NCBI RefSeq assembly: GCF_001905735.1
Contig: NZ_LISW01000004.1
Span: 558,001 to 622,000 of the forward strand
Length of the DNA stretch: 64,000 bases
Origin: Streptomyces sp. CB01249
GTDB taxonomy: Bacteria > Actinomycetota > Actinomycetes > Streptomycetales > Streptomycetaceae
Direction of reading: 5' to 3'
The position numbers and the translations under genes are program-made. The stretch's first letter is position 1. Each line of letters begins with the position of its first letter. The notes beneath the pieces were generated by a model that saw only the letters and a program-made list of their open reading frames with translations, was not told where the DNA came from and did not search any database. This document shows, in pieces, positions 24,732-33,651 of the stretch.

Positions 24732-25040
24732 ATGTTGTGGGCGATCCACTGCCTGGACGCACCGGACACCGCGGAGCTGCGCGCCGCCCAGCGCCCGGCC
24801 CACTCGGCGCGGCTGCGGGAGGCGAGCGTACGACCCGTGCTGTACGGGCCGTTGACGGCCGCCGACGGCACCACCGCGGTCGGCAGCCTGATCGTGGTCG
24901 AGGCCGCCACCCGGGAGGAGGCGGAGGAGTTCGCCACCGGTGACCCGTTCGCCGTCTCCGGGGTCTGGGAGCGCATCGACGTCCAGGCGTTCGTGCCCTC
25001 GGAGCGGTCCCCGGTCCGGATCGGGGCAGGCACGCCGTGA
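24732..25040 (+). CDS. YciI-like protein
   Basis: 102 residues from ATG 24732 with GGAAGGAGAAGG upstream. The ferredoxin-like YciI fold is suggested by MLWAIHCLDAPDTAELRAAQ, RPAHSARL and the C-terminal DPFAVSGVWERIDVQAF. Members occur as small isomerase-, dehydrochlorinase- or dimerisation-like subunits in degradative and biosynthetic operons. GTGA overlap with the following flavin oxidase suggests that both act on the same intermediate. Confidence 0.8.
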   Translation: MLWAIHCLDAPDTAELRAAQRPAHSARLREASVRPVLYGPLTAADGTTAVGSLIVVEAATREEAEEFATGDPFAVSGVWERIDVQAFVPSERSPVRIGAGTP

Positions 25041-26572
25041 AGGTCCGCCGGCTCCCGCCCGGGGTGGACGGCCGGGACTTCACCCGGGCCCTGGCCGCCT
25101 TCCGGGTGGCTCTGGGCCCGCGGTGGGTCCTGACCGAGGGCGCGGTCGGCCTCCCCGGCTACACCGACCCCCAACCCGTCCTGGAAGAGGGCCACTTCGG
25201 GGCCTCCGCCGCCCTGATGCCCGCCACCGTCGAGGACGTACGGGCGGTGGTGCGCATCGCCGGGGCGTTCGGGGTGCCGCTCTCGCCGGTGCTGCCCGGT
25301 CGGGACCCCAGCTTCGGCGGCCCGGCACCCCGGCTCCCGGGCGCGGTCGCGGTCGACCTCGCCCGGATGAACCGGGTGGTCGAGGTGGACCCGGCGGGCG
25401 GATACGCGGTCGTGGAGCCCGGGGTCACCTTCCACGACCTCGCGGGGCGCATCGCTGAACTCGGCCTGGACCAGCGGGTGGACCTCGAAGGCCCGCGCTG
25501 GGGCAGCGTCCTCGGCGAGGTCCTGGAACGCTCCACCGGCGGCCCCGGCTACGAGGGCGCCGACGCGGCCCCGTACGGCATGGAGGTCGTGCTCGCCGAC
25601 GGGGAGGTGGTGCGCACCGGGGCGGCCGCCCTGACCGGCCCCGGGCCCTGGGCGCCCTACGGCTGCGGTCCGGCCCTCGGCGCGATGTTCGCCCGGTCCG
25701 CGTTCGGGATCGTCACCAAGCTCGGGGTGCGGCTGCGCCCCGAACCTGCGGCGCGCCGGGCCTACGCGGTCGCCGTCCCGGCCGAGGACGGCCTCGGGCC
25801 CCTGGTCGACGCCCTGCGCCCGCTGCTCAGGGACCGCACCGTCACCGGCACGCCGACCGTCCGCAGCGTGCTCCTCGACGCGGCGGCGGCCGGCAGCCGC
25901 GCCACGTACCACCAGGGCCCCGGGCCGGTCCCGGACAGCGTCGTCCGCACGCTGATGGCGGACCTCGGCATCGGCCGCTGGAACCTGTACGGGGAACTGG
26001 CCGGGGCGCCCGCCGTGATCGACGCCCAGTGGTCCGTCCTCCGGGACGCGCTCGCCGCCGTCCCCGGCGCCCGGTTCTCCCGCGCCGGGGCGGCGGGCGG
26101 CGAGGCGGGACACGTACGCCCGGCGGACGAGGCCGACGGCTGGCTGCCGTACGCGGGGCGCCTCGACCTCACCCCCGTGTCGCCGGTGACCGGCGCGGAC
26201 GCCCTCGCGCAGTACGCGCTGGCCAGGGACCTCGCGCACGCCCACGGCACGGACTACCTGGGCGCCTTCGCGGTCGGGGCGCGGGCCCTGCACCACCGGG
26301 TCACCGCCGTCTTCGACACCCGGGACGCGGACGACCGGGCGCGCGCCCTGGCGCTGTGCGAGGCACTGGTCCGGGGCGCGGCGGAGGCCGGTTACGGCGT
26401 CCAGCGCGCCCATCCCGCGCTGATGGACCGGGTCGCCGCGACCTACGGCTTCAACGACCACGCCGTGCGCAGGCTCGGCGAACGCATCAAGGACGCACTC
26501 GACGCGGAGGGCATTCTCGCCCCCGGCAAGCACGGCATCTGGCCGCGCCGCTACCGCGGCCTCGGCCTCTGA
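25037..26572 (+). CDS. FAD-dependent oxidase of the VAO/p-cresol methylhydroxylase family
   Basis: 511 residues from GTG 25037. FAD-binding PCMH domain (about 40-250): PLSPVLPGRDPSFGG, VEVDPAGGYAVVEPGVTF, then YGPALGAMF-like glycine-rich positions. The C-terminal cap ends with YGFNDHAVRRLGERIKDALD and GILAPGKHGIWP, the usual tail of vanillyl-alcohol oxidase/4-cresol dehydrogenase proteins. Such enzymes oxidise benzylic or allylic positions of phenols. No cytochrome partner gene is adjacent, so oxygen is a likely acceptor. This points to an aromatic or hydroxylated substrate. Confidence 0.85.
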   Translation: MKVRRLPPGVDGRDFTRALAAFRVALGPRWVLTEGAVGLPGYTDPQPVLEEGHFGASAALMPATVEDVRAVVRIAGAFGVPLSPVLPGRDPSFGGPAPRLPGAVAVDLARMNRVVEVDPAGGYAVVEPGVTFHDLAGRIAELGLDQRVDLEGPRWGSVLGEVLERSTGGPGYEGADAAPYGMEVVLADGEVVRTGAAALTGPGPWAPYGCGPALGAMFARSAFGIVTKLGVRLRPEPAARRAYAVAVPAEDGLGPLVDALRPLLRDRTVTGTPTVRSVLLDAAAAGSRATYHQGPGPVPDSVVRTLMADLGIGRWNLYGELAGAPAVIDAQWSVLRDALAAVPGARFSRAGAAGGEAGHVRPADEADGWLPYAGRLDLTPVSPVTGADALAQYALARDLAHAHGTDYLGAFAVGARALHHRVTAVFDTRDADDRARALALCEALVRGAAEAGYGVQRAHPALMDRVAATYGFNDHAVRRLGERIKDALDAEGILAPGKHGIWPRRYRGLGL

Positions 26573-26601
26573 AACGGCTGAGCAGACAAGGGAGTCGAAC
26601 C

Positions 26602-28206
26602 GTGGAAACCCAGACACTGGCCGAGCTGGAGGAGGAGTTCGCGGCGCCCGCCGCGGTGCTCTCGCTCCGCACCCGCACCGCCGAACTGAACGGCCTGCAC
26701 GCCACCGTGGCCACCGGGGACGCCGCCGCCACCGAACGCCAGCACGCCAAGGGCAAGCTCACCGCCCGCGAACGCATCGAGCTGCTGCTCGACCCGGGCA
26801 CCTTCCAGGAGGTCGAGCAGCTGCGACGGCACCGCGCGACCGGCTTCGGCCTGGAGGACCGGCGCCCGCACACCGACGGCGTCGTCGGCGGCTGGGGCAC
26901 CGTCGAGGGCCGCACGGTCTTCGTCTACGCCCACGACTTCCGGATCTTCGGCGGGGCGCTCGGTGAGGCGCACGCTGCGAAGATCCACAAGGTGATGGAT
27001 CTGGCCCTCGCGGCCGGCGCCCCGCTCGTCTCGCTCAACGACGGCGCGGGCGCCCGCATCCAGGAGGGCGTCACCGCGCTCGCCGGATACGGCGGGATCT
27101 TCCAGCGCAACACCCGCGCCTCCGGGGTCATCCCGCAGATCAGCGTCATGCTCGGCCCCTGCGCGGGCGGCGCCGCCTACTCCCCGGCGCTCACCGACTT
27201 CGTGTTCATGGTCCGCGAGACCTCCCAGATGTTCATCACCGGCCCCGACGTCATCCAGGCCGTCACCGGCGAACAGGTCACGCAGAACGGCCTCGGCGGC
27301 GCCGACGTCCACGCGGGCACCTCGGGCGTCGCGCACTTCGCGTACGACGACGAGGAGACCTGCCTGGACGAGGTCCGCCACCTGATCACCCTGCTCCCGG
27401 CCAACAGCACCGAGGAACCGCCCGCCGCGCCCTGCGACGACCCGGCCGACCGCCCCGGCGACACCCTGCTCGACCTGGTCCCGGCCGACCCGCAACGCCC
27501 GTACGACATGCGCCAGGTGGTCCGCGAACTCCTGGACGACGAGGACCTGATGGAGGTCCACGAGCACTGGGCGGGCAACGTCATCTGCGCGCTCGGCCGG
27601 ATCGACGGGCGCACGGTCGGCGTCGTCGCCAACCAGCCCATGGTGCTGGCCGGGGTGCTCGACATCCACGCCTCCGAGAAGGCCGCCCGCTTCGTGCAGC
27701 TCTGCGACGCCTTCAACATCCCGCTCGTCACGCTGGTCGACGTGCCCGGCTTCCTGCCCGGCGTGGACCAGGAGCACGGCGGCATCATCCGGCACGGCGC
27801 GAAGCTGCTGTACGCGTACTGCAACGCGACCGTGCCCCGCATCCAGGTCATCCTGCGCAAGGCGTACGGCGGCGCGTACATCGTCATGGACTCCCGGTCC
27901 ATCGGCGCGGACCTCTCCTACGCCTGGCCCGCCAACGAGATCGCGGTCATGGGCGCGGAGGGCGCCGCCAACGTCGTCTTCCGCCGCCAGATCGCGGCGT
28001 CGGACGACCCGGAGGCCACCCGGCAGCAGCTCGTCAAGGAGTACAAGGCGGAGCTCATGCATCCGTACTACGCGGCCGAGCGCGGGCTCGTGGACGACGT
28101 CATCGACCCCGCGCACACCCGGGCCGTCCTCGCGGCCGGTCTCGCCATGCTCCGGACCAAGACGGTGGCCCTGCCGCACCGCAAGCACGGGAACCAGCCG
28201 GCATGA
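26602..28206 (+). CDS. acyl-CoA carboxylase beta (carboxyltransferase) subunit
   Basis: 534 residues from GTG 26602, AAGGGAG upstream. PccB/AccD-type carboxyltransferase: ERQHAKGKLTARERIELLLD at the N-terminus, GGALGEAHAAKIHKVMDLAL, oxyanion glycines GPCAGGAAYSPAL in the first half and FLPGVDQEHGGIIRHGAKLL and KAYGGAYIVM in the second. It transfers carboxyl from biotin to an acyl-CoA, giving malonyl- or methylmalonyl-CoA. The biotinylated alpha subunit is not in the window and must be shared with the genome's housekeeping complex. Confidence 0.93.
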   Translation: METQTLAELEEEFAAPAAVLSLRTRTAELNGLHATVATGDAAATERQHAKGKLTARERIELLLDPGTFQEVEQLRRHRATGFGLEDRRPHTDGVVGGWGTVEGRTVFVYAHDFRIFGGALGEAHAAKIHKVMDLALAAGAPLVSLNDGAGARIQEGVTALAGYGGIFQRNTRASGVIPQISVMLGPCAGGAAYSPALTDFVFMVRETSQMFITGPDVIQAVTGEQVTQNGLGGADVHAGTSGVAHFAYDDEETCLDEVRHLITLLPANSTEEPPAAPCDDPADRPGDTLLDLVPADPQRPYDMRQVVRELLDDEDLMEVHEHWAGNVICALGRIDGRTVGVVANQPMVLAGVLDIHASEKAARFVQLCDAFNIPLVTLVDVPGFLPGVDQEHGGIIRHGAKLLYAYCNATVPRIQVILRKAYGGAYIVMDSRSIGADLSYAWPANEIAVMGAEGAANVVFRRQIAASDDPEATRQQLVKEYKAELMHPYYAAERGLVDDVIDPAHTRAVLAAGLAMLRTKTVALPHRKHGNQPA

Positions 28207-28412
28207 CCATCCGCCTCCTGTCCGGAGACCCCACCCCCGAGGAACTGGCCGCCGTCCTCACCGTCCTGCACGCCTTGGCCTCCCACCGCGCCGAGGCCCT
28301 GCCCGCCGACGTGGTCCGCCCGGCCCCGTGGGCGCGCGCGGGCCGCCGCGTCCGGCCCGGCGGCCGCGGCGAGGCCGGCTGGGCGCGCAGGTCCGGAGGG
28401 GTCAGCCCCTGA
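28203..28412 (+). CDS. acyl-CoA carboxylase epsilon subunit
   Basis: 69 residues, overlapping the beta-subunit stop. RLLSGDPTPEELAAVLTVLHAL is the hallmark helix of actinobacterial AccE/PccE, which stabilises the beta hexamer and its link to the alpha subunit. The basic Arg/Gly-rich tail is usual. Last gene of the operon; its end overlaps the convergent response-regulator gene by 11 bases. Confidence 0.85.
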   Translation: MTIRLLSGDPTPEELAAVLTVLHALASHRAEALPADVVRPAPWARAGRRVRPGGRGEAGWARRSGGVSP

Positions 28413-29043
28413 GGTACGCGAGCACCGCGAGCACCCGGCGATTGGTGGTGTCGTCCACGGACAGGTCCAGCTTGCCGAGGATGGAGCCGAAGTGCTTGCT
28501 CACCGTGCCCTCGCTCACCGAAAGGGCCGCCGCGACCGAGGCGTTGGACTTGCCCTCCGCCATCAGGGCCAGCACCTCCAGCTCGCGCGCGCTCAGCCGG
28601 GACAGCGGGTCCCGGCGGTGCCGGATCAGCTGCCGGACCACCTCCGGGTCCACCACGGTGTCCCCGGCGGCGACCCGGGCGAGGGCGTCCACGAACTCCT
28701 CCACGTGGCCGATGCGTTCCTTGAGGAGATAGCCGACGCCCCGCCCGTCCGCCGAGTCGAGCAGATCCTCCGCGTAGGTGCGCTGCACGTACTGGCTGAG
28801 CACGAGCACCGGCAACCCGGGCTGCTTCGCGCGCAGTTCGAGCGCGGCACGCAGGCCCTCGTCGGAGAAGCCGGGCGGCATGCGGACATCGGTCACCACG
28901 ATGTCCGGGCCGTGCTCGGCGACCGCTGCGATCAGCTCTTCCGCCGTCCCCGCGCCCGCCACCACCTGGTGGCCGAACCGTTCGAGGAGACCGACGAGCC
29001 CTTCGCGCAGGAGCACGCTGTCCTCGGCCAGTACGATCCGCAC
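28402..29043 (-). CDS. LuxR-family response regulator
   Basis: 213 residues from GTG 29043 with GGGAGG upstream. Receiver: AEDSVLLREG, phospho-Asp in VVTDVRMPPG near residue 54, and YLLKERIGHV with the Lys. HTH: LSARELEVLALMAEGKSNAS. Transcribed with the kinase upstream (two-base gap). Probably controls the divergent ABC transporter through the 54-base palindrome at 30369. Confidence 0.92.
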   Translation of the reverse strand: MRIVLAEDSVLLREGLVGLLERFGHQVVAGAGTAEELIAAVAEHGPDIVVTDVRMPPGFSDEGLRAALELRAKQPGLPVLVLSQYVQRTYAEDLLDSADGRGVGYLLKERIGHVEEFVDALARVAAGDTVVDPEVVRQLIRHRRDPLSRLSARELEVLALMAEGKSNASVAAALSVSEGTVSKHFGSILGKLDLSVDDTTNRRVLAVLAYLRG

Positions 29044-29045
29044 GC

Positions 29046-30329
29046 TCAGGGCCTCCCGCTCGCGCCCGGTACGGGGACTTCCAGGCGGAACACCGTGGGC
29101 CCGCCGGGGGGACTGGACAGTACCAAACGGCCGTCCAGCACCGAGAGACGGTCGGAGACGCCCTGGAGCCCCGTCCCGTCCCCGGCCGAGGCGCCGCCGT
29201 GCCCGTCGTCCGCCACCTCCACCACCAGCCGCCCGCGCGCCACCTGCCCGGACACCCGGACCCGCTCCGCCCCACTGTGTCTGGCCGCGTTCGCCAACGC
29301 CTCGCACACCGCGAAGTACACCCCGCTCTCCACGGCCCCCGGCAGCCGCTCCGGCAGTTCCAGCTCCACATCGACCGGTATCACCGAGCGGTCCGCGACG
29401 TCCTCCACGGCTGCTTCCAGCCCCCGGTCGGTGAGGACCTGGGGGTGGATGCCCCGGATCAGCTCCCGGATCTCCACCAGCGCGGTGTCCGCCTCGCCGT
29501 GCGCCTTGGCCAGCAGCCCGGCCAGCGGCTCCGGCGGGCCCTCCAGCCGGGCCAGTCCGAGCGTCATCGACAGGGCCACCAGCCGCTGCTGCGCCCCGTC
29601 GTGCAGATCGCGCTCGATGCGCCGCCGCTCCGCCTCGAAGGCGACCACCAGCCGGGTGCGCGACCGGTCCAGCTCCCGCAGCCGTGCCCCGGCTTCGGAG
29701 TCCGCGAGCAGCGCCCGGGCCAGCGTCGCGCGCCAGGCCGCCAGCACCCCCACCGGATACGCGAACACCGGGAGCAGCACCAGCCCGGCGAGCAGCGTCC
29801 CGAAGGCGGCCGGATAGGAGTGGACGATCCACAGCTTCAGCACCCGGGCCTCCTCGCCGCCGCTCACGGCCAGCACCACGGGCGCCGCGATCAGCCCGCC
29901 GCACACCGTGAGCGCCGCCCCCACGGTCACCGCTTCCAGCGGCCACAGGACGACCGCGGTGAGCAGCGCGTACCCCAGCTCCCGCCAGGTCGCCCGCTCC
30001 CGCAGCCGGGTCCGCAGCCAGGCGGTGAGCCCGGTGCCGTCCGGTTCGCCGTGGACCGGGGCGAGCCGGCGGGGGTCCACCAGCCGCAGCCTGCGTCGCT
30101 CCAGGGCGGCGAGCGGGATGCCGGAGAGGGCCAGGGTGAGCAGGAGCGGGAGGCCGACGAGGAGCACGGCGAGCGCGCCGCCCGCGACCGCGAGCAGCAG
30201 GAGGACGGCGAACGCCAGGACGCCGACGAGTGTGCCGGTCAGCAGGTAGAGCGCCGCCCGCCACGGCCAGGGGCCGCGCAGGTAGCGCCGCTGCCACAGG
30301 GCCTGGTGGAGGCCGGAGGACGAGGACAT
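29046..30329 (-). CDS. membrane histidine kinase, HisKA_3 type
   Basis: 427 residues from ATG 30329; an upstream start at 30380 would run into the palindrome. About four to five helices in the N-terminal half (from RAALYLLTGTLVGVLAFAVL through VLLPVFAYPVGVLAAW), phospho-acceptor ERRRIERDLHDGAQQRLVAL, then HATPase motifs CEALANAARHS and DDGHGGA. No extracytoplasmic sensor domain is large, as in intramembrane-sensing kinases linked to ABC transporters. TACGGT ends six bases before the start, so the mRNA is probably leaderless. Confidence 0.9.
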   Translation of the reverse strand: MSSSSGLHQALWQRRYLRGPWPWRAALYLLTGTLVGVLAFAVLLLLAVAGGALAVLLVGLPLLLTLALSGIPLAALERRRLRLVDPRRLAPVHGEPDGTGLTAWLRTRLRERATWRELGYALLTAVVLWPLEAVTVGAALTVCGGLIAAPVVLAVSGGEEARVLKLWIVHSYPAAFGTLLAGLVLLPVFAYPVGVLAAWRATLARALLADSEAGARLRELDRSRTRLVVAFEAERRRIERDLHDGAQQRLVALSMTLGLARLEGPPEPLAGLLAKAHGEADTALVEIRELIRGIHPQVLTDRGLEAAVEDVADRSVIPVDVELELPERLPGAVESGVYFAVCEALANAARHSGAERVRVSGQVARGRLVVEVADDGHGGASAGDGTGLQGVSDRLSVLDGRLVLSSPPGGPTVFRLEVPVPGASGRP

Positions 30330-30368
30330 GGGGGAACCGTAGGCGCCGCCCACGGACCCGGACCACCC

Positions 30369-30422
30369 AGCGGTTTCCACTTCTGAGGTAGAGGTAGCTC
30401 CACCTCAGAAGTGGAAACCGCT
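30369..30422. promoter_or_regulatory. perfect 21-bp inverted repeat between kinase and ABC transporter
   Basis: The arms 30369-30389 and 30402-30422 are perfect reverse complements, 21 bases each, around a 12-base centre that itself holds GAG/CTC symmetry. The arms contain TTCCACTTCTGAGGT. The site is centred about 65 bases from both divergent starts. It is almost certainly the operator of the adjacent two-component system, binding two dimers or one extended one. Confidence 0.8.
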
Positions 30423-30460
30423 GCGATGTGCCGGGCGGCCGACGGCGGTTGGCTGAAGGC

Positions 30461-31195
30461 ATGAATCACGCAGCCGTCCGACTCCGCTCGGTCACCCGGT
30501 CCTACGCCGGGAAGTCCGGTGCCGTCACCGCGCTCGACGCGATCAGCCTGGACATCCCCCGGGGCTCCTTCACCGCCGTCATGGGCCCCTCCGGCTCCGG
30601 CAAGTCCACCCTGCTCCAGTGCACCGCCGGGCTCGACCGGCCCACCGCGGGGCAGGTGTTCCTCGGCGACACGGAGCTGACCGGGCTGAGCGAACGCCGG
30701 CTGACCCTCCTCCGCCGCAGCCGCATAGGCTTCGTCTTCCAGGCGTTCAACCTGCTCCCCGCCCTCACCGCCGAACAGAACGTCGCCCTCCCGCTGAGAC
30801 TCGCGGGCCGCCGCCCGAAGCGCGCCGACGTCCTCGGCGTCCTGGACCGGGTGGGCCTCGGCGGGCGGGCCGGGCACCGCCCCGGTGAGCTGTCGGGCGG
30901 CCAGCAGCAGCGGGTGGCGCTCGCCCGCGCCCTGGTCACCCGGCCCGACGTCCTGTTCGGCGACGAGCCGACCGGCGCCCTGGACTCCACGACCGGCCGC
31001 GAGGTGCTGACGCTGCTCCGGACCATGGCGGACGACGGCCAGACCGTGATCATGGTGACCCACGACCCGGTCGCCGCCTCCTACGCGGACCGGGTGCTGT
31101 TCCTCGCGGACGGCAGGGTGCGCGACGAGCTGCACGCCCCGGCGGCCGAGGAGATCGCGGCCCGGATGACCCGGATGGGAGCCGTCCCGTGCTGA
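30461..31195 (+). CDS. ABC transporter ATPase, MacB/LolD type
   Basis: 244 residues from ATG 30461 (an upstream ATG at 30428 lies close to the operator). Walker A MGPSGSGKSTLLQ, Q-loop FVFQAFNLLPALTA, signature ELSGGQQQRVALA, Walker B DVLFGDEPTGALD and H-loop MVTHDP are complete. This group works with large FtsX-like permeases in peptide-antibiotic resistance or export. Overlaps the permease start by seven bases. Confidence 0.93.
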   Translation: MNHAAVRLRSVTRSYAGKSGAVTALDAISLDIPRGSFTAVMGPSGSGKSTLLQCTAGLDRPTAGQVFLGDTELTGLSERRLTLLRRSRIGFVFQAFNLLPALTAEQNVALPLRLAGRRPKRADVLGVLDRVGLGGRAGHRPGELSGGQQQRVALARALVTRPDVLFGDEPTGALDSTTGREVLTLLRTMADDGQTVIMVTHDPVAASYADRVLFLADGRVRDELHAPAAEEIAARMTRMGAVPC

Positions 31196-33645
31196 AGCTC
31201 GTCCTTCAGGGCATACGGACCCGCTGGGTCACCCTCGCCGGCTCCTTCCTCGCGCTGGCCCTCGGCGTGGGGATCATCGCCACGACGGGGCTGGCCCTCG
31301 CCGCCACCTTCGCCGGACCGGACCAGGCACCGGAGCGGTTCGCCGCCGCGCCGGTGGTGGTGCGGGGCGCGGACCAGGTGCGCGTACGCACCCCGATCGG
31401 CGTCCGTACGCAGAAGCTCACCCATCCCCGGCCCGTTCCGGCCGAGGTGGCCGAGCGGCTGGCGGGGCTGGGGCGGACCGCGGTGGACCGTACGTTCCCC
31501 GTGGCGGCGGGGGACGGGTCCGGCGAGGCGGCCGGGCACCCCTGGCCCGTCGCCGCTGCGGCCCCGTACCGGTTGCTCTGCGGCCGTCCGCCCGCCGCGT
31601 CCGGCGAGGTCGTGGTCGCGGCGGGGGAGGGGGCCGTGGGGGACCGGATCACCCTCACCACGCCGGCGGGCAAGGGGCGTTGGACGGTGACCGGGACCGT
31701 GCGCCCCGCCCCCGTCGAGCGCGCGGTGTTCTTCGGCGAGGCGGAGGCCGCCCGGCTCTCCCCGGACATCGACGCCGTCGTGGTGCACGCCGACCCGGCC
31801 GCCGTGCGCGCCGCCGTCGGCCCGGGCCTGGACGTCCTCACGGGCGACGACCGGCGCAGGGCCGACCCCGACCCGGACCGGGACGCCGAGGCCCTGGTCT
31901 CCGTGAACGCCCTGCTGGGCACCGCCGCCGGGATCACCGCCTTCGTCTCCGTGTTCGTCGTCGCCTCGACGTTCTCCTTCGCCGTGGCCCAGCGCCGCCG
32001 TGAGTTCGGCCTGCTGCGCATGGCGGGTGCGACGCCCGGGCAGGTGCGCCGCCTGGTGTACGCGGAGGCCGTGCTCGTCGGCGTCATCGCCTCGGCGGCG
32101 GGCTGCCGGCTGGGGCTCTCCGGGGCGCCCCGGCTCGCGTCCTGGATGGTCCAACAGGGCCTGGCTCCGGCCTGGTTCGCCATAGGGGATCAGAACTGGC
32201 CGCTGCACACCGCCTTCTGGACCGGCCTCGCCGTCGCCCTCGCCGGAGCGGTCGCCGCCGCGCACCGCGCCGGACGGGTCCGCCCGGCCGAGGCCCTGCG
32301 CGACGCCGCCGTGGACAGCGGCACGATGCCGCCGGTCCGTGTGGTGCTGGGCGCCGCCGTCCTGCTCACCGGGGCGGTGCTGGTGGTGCTCGGGCTCGTC
32401 CAGGACCCGGCGGGGCTCCTCAAGCGCAAGACGTACACCACGCAGCCGATGCTCCTGATCACCGGATGCGCCCTGTTCGCGCCCGTCCTGGTCCGTCCCG
32501 CGATCCGCCTCCTGGCCTCGCTGCCCGCCCGGCTGCCGGGCGCCACCGGCCTCCTGGTCCGGGAGAACGCCTCGGCCGGGCTGCGCCGGACGGCCGCCGT
32601 CGCCGCCCCCGTGCTCGTCACCGTCGCCCTGGCCGCCTCGCTGATGGGCACCAAGGCCACCATCGACGCGGCCAAGGCGGCGGAGGCGCGCGGCCAGGTC
32701 ACGGCGGACTTCGTGGCTGTGGGCGAACGTGCCGGCATACCAAGGGAGTTCGTGGACCGGGTCCGGCGCGTCGAAGGCGCCCGGGTCAGCGCCTCGCGCA
32801 CCACCTCCGTCACCGTCCTCGAAGAGGGCACCGCCCTCGTCCGCTCCGAAGCCCGGGCGGTGGACCCGGCCGACGAGGCCGCCGTGTCCGCGCTGCCCGT
32901 GGTCGCCGGACGGTTCGCCGACCTGGACGACCGCTCGATCGTCGTCAACGAGGAGTGGGCCGTCCACCGGGTCGGCGCCCGCGTCCGCGTCTGGCTCGGC
33001 GACGGCCGCGAGGTCACCCTGCGCATCGCGGCCGTGCTCGCCGTCGGCACCGGCGACAACGGCGTCTACCTCACCCCGCGCAACGCGGCGGGCGCCCCCG
33101 TCGACCGCGTCGGGACAGCCGTACGCGCCGGGGCCGACCGGCAGGCCGTCGAGCGCGGGCTGCGCGCGGCCGGGCGGGCCACCGGCACCGAGGTGCTGAC
33201 GCGGGAGCAGTGGGCCGCGACCCTCGCCCCGGGCGGCGGCTCCACCCGGACCGGGCTGCTGATGATCCTCGCCATCGCCCTGGTCTACACGGGGATCGCC
33301 CTCGCCAACACCCAGGTCATGGCCACCGCGGACCGGGTTCGCGACTTCGCCGTGCTGCGCCTCGCCGGGGCGACGAAGGCCCAGGTGCTGCGGCTGGCCG
33401 GGGTGGAGGCGCTGGCCGTGGTCGCGGTGGGCGCGGGGCTCGGCGGGGCGGTGGCCGCGCTGAACCTGCTGGGCGTACGGGCAGCGCTCGGCCGGCTCGA
33501 TGTCCCGGCGGTGGTCGTCGTGCCGTGGGAGGCGGTCGGGCTCGTGGTCGCGGTGAGTGCGGCGCTCGCGGTGGTCTTCGCCGTACTGCCCGCCCGGCTC
33601 GCCCTGCGTACCCGGCCGGTGGAGCTCGCCGGTGCGCGGGAGTAG
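31189..33645 (+). CDS. FtsX-like ABC permease
   Basis: 818 residues from GTG 31189. N-terminal helix (about 16-38), an extracellular domain, then FtsX helices near 242-268, 290-312, 342-362, a central helix pair (about 382-440), a second extracellular domain (about 500-680) and a final FtsX helix set (690-810, with VRDFAVLRLAGATKAQVLRL). The duplicated FtsX layout is that of MacB/SalY-like permeases. Partner of the ATPase above; likely exports or removes a membrane-active compound sensed by the divergent kinase. Confidence 0.9.
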   Translation: MLKLVLQGIRTRWVTLAGSFLALALGVGIIATTGLALAATFAGPDQAPERFAAAPVVVRGADQVRVRTPIGVRTQKLTHPRPVPAEVAERLAGLGRTAVDRTFPVAAGDGSGEAAGHPWPVAAAAPYRLLCGRPPAASGEVVVAAGEGAVGDRITLTTPAGKGRWTVTGTVRPAPVERAVFFGEAEAARLSPDIDAVVVHADPAAVRAAVGPGLDVLTGDDRRRADPDPDRDAEALVSVNALLGTAAGITAFVSVFVVASTFSFAVAQRRREFGLLRMAGATPGQVRRLVYAEAVLVGVIASAAGCRLGLSGAPRLASWMVQQGLAPAWFAIGDQNWPLHTAFWTGLAVALAGAVAAAHRAGRVRPAEALRDAAVDSGTMPPVRVVLGAAVLLTGAVLVVLGLVQDPAGLLKRKTYTTQPMLLITGCALFAPVLVRPAIRLLASLPARLPGATGLLVRENASAGLRRTAAVAAPVLVTVALAASLMGTKATIDAAKAAEARGQVTADFVAVGERAGIPREFVDRVRRVEGARVSASRTTSVTVLEEGTALVRSEARAVDPADEAAVSALPVVAGRFADLDDRSIVVNEEWAVHRVGARVRVWLGDGREVTLRIAAVLAVGTGDNGVYLTPRNAAGAPVDRVGTAVRAGADRQAVERGLRAAGRATGTEVLTREQWAATLAPGGGSTRTGLLMILAIALVYTGIALANTQVMATADRVRDFAVLRLAGATKAQVLRLAGVEALAVVAVGAGLGGAVAALNLLGVRAALGRLDVPAVVVVPWEAVGLVVAVSAALAVVFAVLPARLALRTRPVELAGARE

Positions 33646-33651
33646 GACGCG

